DNA of 64,000 nt, from NCBI RefSeq assembly GCF_021352225.1, contig NZ_JAAUVI010000010.1, positions 1 to 64,000 of the forward strand, read 5' to 3'. The DNA is from Methylobacterium sp. C25. Lineage in GTDB: Bacteria; Pseudomonadota; Alphaproteobacteria; Rhizobiales; Beijerinckiaceae. The notes under the pieces were generated by a model that had not been told where the DNA came from, did not search any database, and saw nothing but the letters and a program-made list of their open reading frames with translations. Made by a program: the position numbers and the translations under genes. The number at the start of each line of letters is the position of its first letter. Positions within the stretch are counted from its first letter, which is position 1. Positions 63,157 through 64,000 of the stretch are shown one piece after another.

Positions 63157-64000
63157 ATGTCCGAGCCCGCTGTCGAAGCCGAGATGTTCGATGTCGTCGT
63201 TGTCGGCGGCGGCCCGTCCGGCGCGACGGCAGCGACCGATCTGGCGCGCGCCGGCCGTCGCGTGCTGCTGCTGGACAAGGCAGGCCGGATCAAGCCCTGC
63301 GGCGGCGCGATCCCGCCCCGCCTCATCCGCGATTTCGCCATCCCCGACGAACTCCTGGTCGCCAAGATCCGTTCGGCCCGGATGATCGCGCCGAGTGACA
63401 AGCGCGTCGACATGCCGGTCGGCGACGGTTTCGTCGGCATGGTCGACCGCGAGCAGTTCGATCCCTGGCTGCGCGACCGTGCCGCCCTGGCGGGCGCCGA
63501 GCACCGCGAGGGTGTATTCGAGCGCATCAGCCGCGACGGGAATGGCCTTGCATCGGTCCACTACAGCGCCGGCAAGGGTGCCGAGCGGCGGCAGGCCGTC
63601 GTGCGAACCAGCCTCGTCATTGGTGCCGACGGCGCATGCTCACCGGTCGGGCGCGCCGAGATTCCCGGTCATGCGGCGATGCGCCAGGTCTTCGCCTATC
63701 ACGAGATCGTCCGCCGCCCGGCTCAGGACGCCGATTACGAGGCGTCGCGCTGCGACGTCTATTACCAGGGCGCGCTCTCTCCGGATTTCTACGCCTGGGT
63801 CTTCCCGCACGGCGAAACGATCAGTGTCGGCACCGGGAGCGCTCGCAAGGGATTCTCGCTGCGCGGGGCGATCCGAGATCTGCGCCGCTCCTCCGGCCTC
63901 GCGGCCGGCGAGACCATCCGCCGCGAAGGTGCGCCGCTGCCGCTCAAGCCCCTCGACCGCTGGGACAACGGCCGCGACGTGCTGCTCACCGGTGATGCGG
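63157..64000 (+). CDS. bchP: Geranylgeranyl reductase, N-terminal part (cut by window edge)
   Basis: Reduces the geranylgeranyl tail of bacteriochlorophyll to phytyl. The first 281 residues are visible. FAD site FDVVVVGGGPSGATAATDLARAG is at the N-terminus; DKAGRIKPCGGAIPPRLI and DREQFDPWLRDRA follow, then IGADGACSPVGR. ATG 63157 is 4 nt after bch2, with GAAGCGAGG upstream. Confidence 0.96.
   Translation, partial: MSEPAVEAEMFDVVVVGGGPSGATAATDLARAGRRVLLLDKAGRIKPCGGAIPPRLIRDFAIPDELLVAKIRSARMIAPSDKRVDMPVGDGFVGMVDREQFDPWLRDRAALAGAEHREGVFERISRDGNGLASVHYSAGKGAERRQAVVRTSLVIGADGACSPVGRAEIPGHAAMRQVFAYHEIVRRPAQDADYEASRCDVYYQGALSPDFYAWVFPHGETISVGTGSARKGFSLRGAIRDLRRSSGLAAGETIRREGAPLPLKPLDRWDNGRDVLLTGDA

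Overview
The window is high-GC alphaproteobacterial DNA. It most likely comes from a pink-pigmented facultative methylotroph of the Methylobacterium/Methylorubrum group. Three features point there: a glycerate 2-kinase of the serine-cycle type, Rhizobiales-style small proteins (DUF1036, DUF1244, an Omp25-like barrel), and a complete aerobic photosynthesis gene cluster with acsF and spirilloxanthin-type carotenoid genes. The genus is inferred from gene content and has not been tested by phylogeny.

Region 1 (1-14335, all minus strand) is the core gene-expression block. In order of transcription it runs rplJ-rplL-rpoB-rpoC, a strong terminator, then rpsL-rpsG-fusA-tuf (tuf is cut by the window edge). 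A near-consensus promoter stands about 430 bp upstream of rplJ. GC-rich hairpins lie between rplL and rpoB and between rpoB and rpoC.

Region 2 (14487-22697) is a mixed stretch: a GT61 glycosyltransferase that looks compositionally foreign, a DUF1244 protein, an N-formylglutamate amidohydrolase, gckA, a DUF1036 protein, an outer-membrane barrel, pyk, a TPR protein and rpmJ (L36).

Region 3 (23009-64000) is one continuous photosynthesis gene cluster. A long minus-strand superoperon crtE-crtF-bchC-X-Y-Z-pufQ-B-A-L-M-C gives GGPP, a carotenoid methylase, chlorophyllide oxidoreductase, LH1 and the reaction centre with a tetrahaem cytochrome. crtD-crtC run on the plus strand, facing crtI-crtB. Next come the Mg-chelatase and haem entry genes (hemA, bchI-D-O), the assembly block (lhaA-puhA-puhB-puhC-orf98-acsF-puhE) and bchF-N-B-H-L-M, all on the minus strand with 1-4 nt stop/start overlaps. 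The cluster then switches to the plus strand with aerR (ppaA), ppsR, bch2 and a truncated bchP. AcsF without BchE in view, CrtC/D/E/F/B/I without CrtA, and no pucBA suggest aerobic anoxygenic phototrophy with spirilloxanthin-series carotenoids and an RC-LH1 core only.

The main regulatory theme is the PpsR/CrtJ operator TGT-N12-ACA. Exact copies lie between crtE and crtD, over the start of crtI and upstream of bch2-bchP. Near-matches ending ACG lie at bchC and bchF. In all five, one end of the box reads TTGACA or TTGACG towards the regulated gene, as a -35 element would. A second theme is repeat invasion: long imperfect palindromes sit at the bchI 5' end, after hemA, and at the bchM/lhaA junction. 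There they extend the BchI and BchM reading frames and appear to supply lhaA's ribosome-binding site. The crtC gene also lacks an ordinary start codon where the family's N-terminus should begin.
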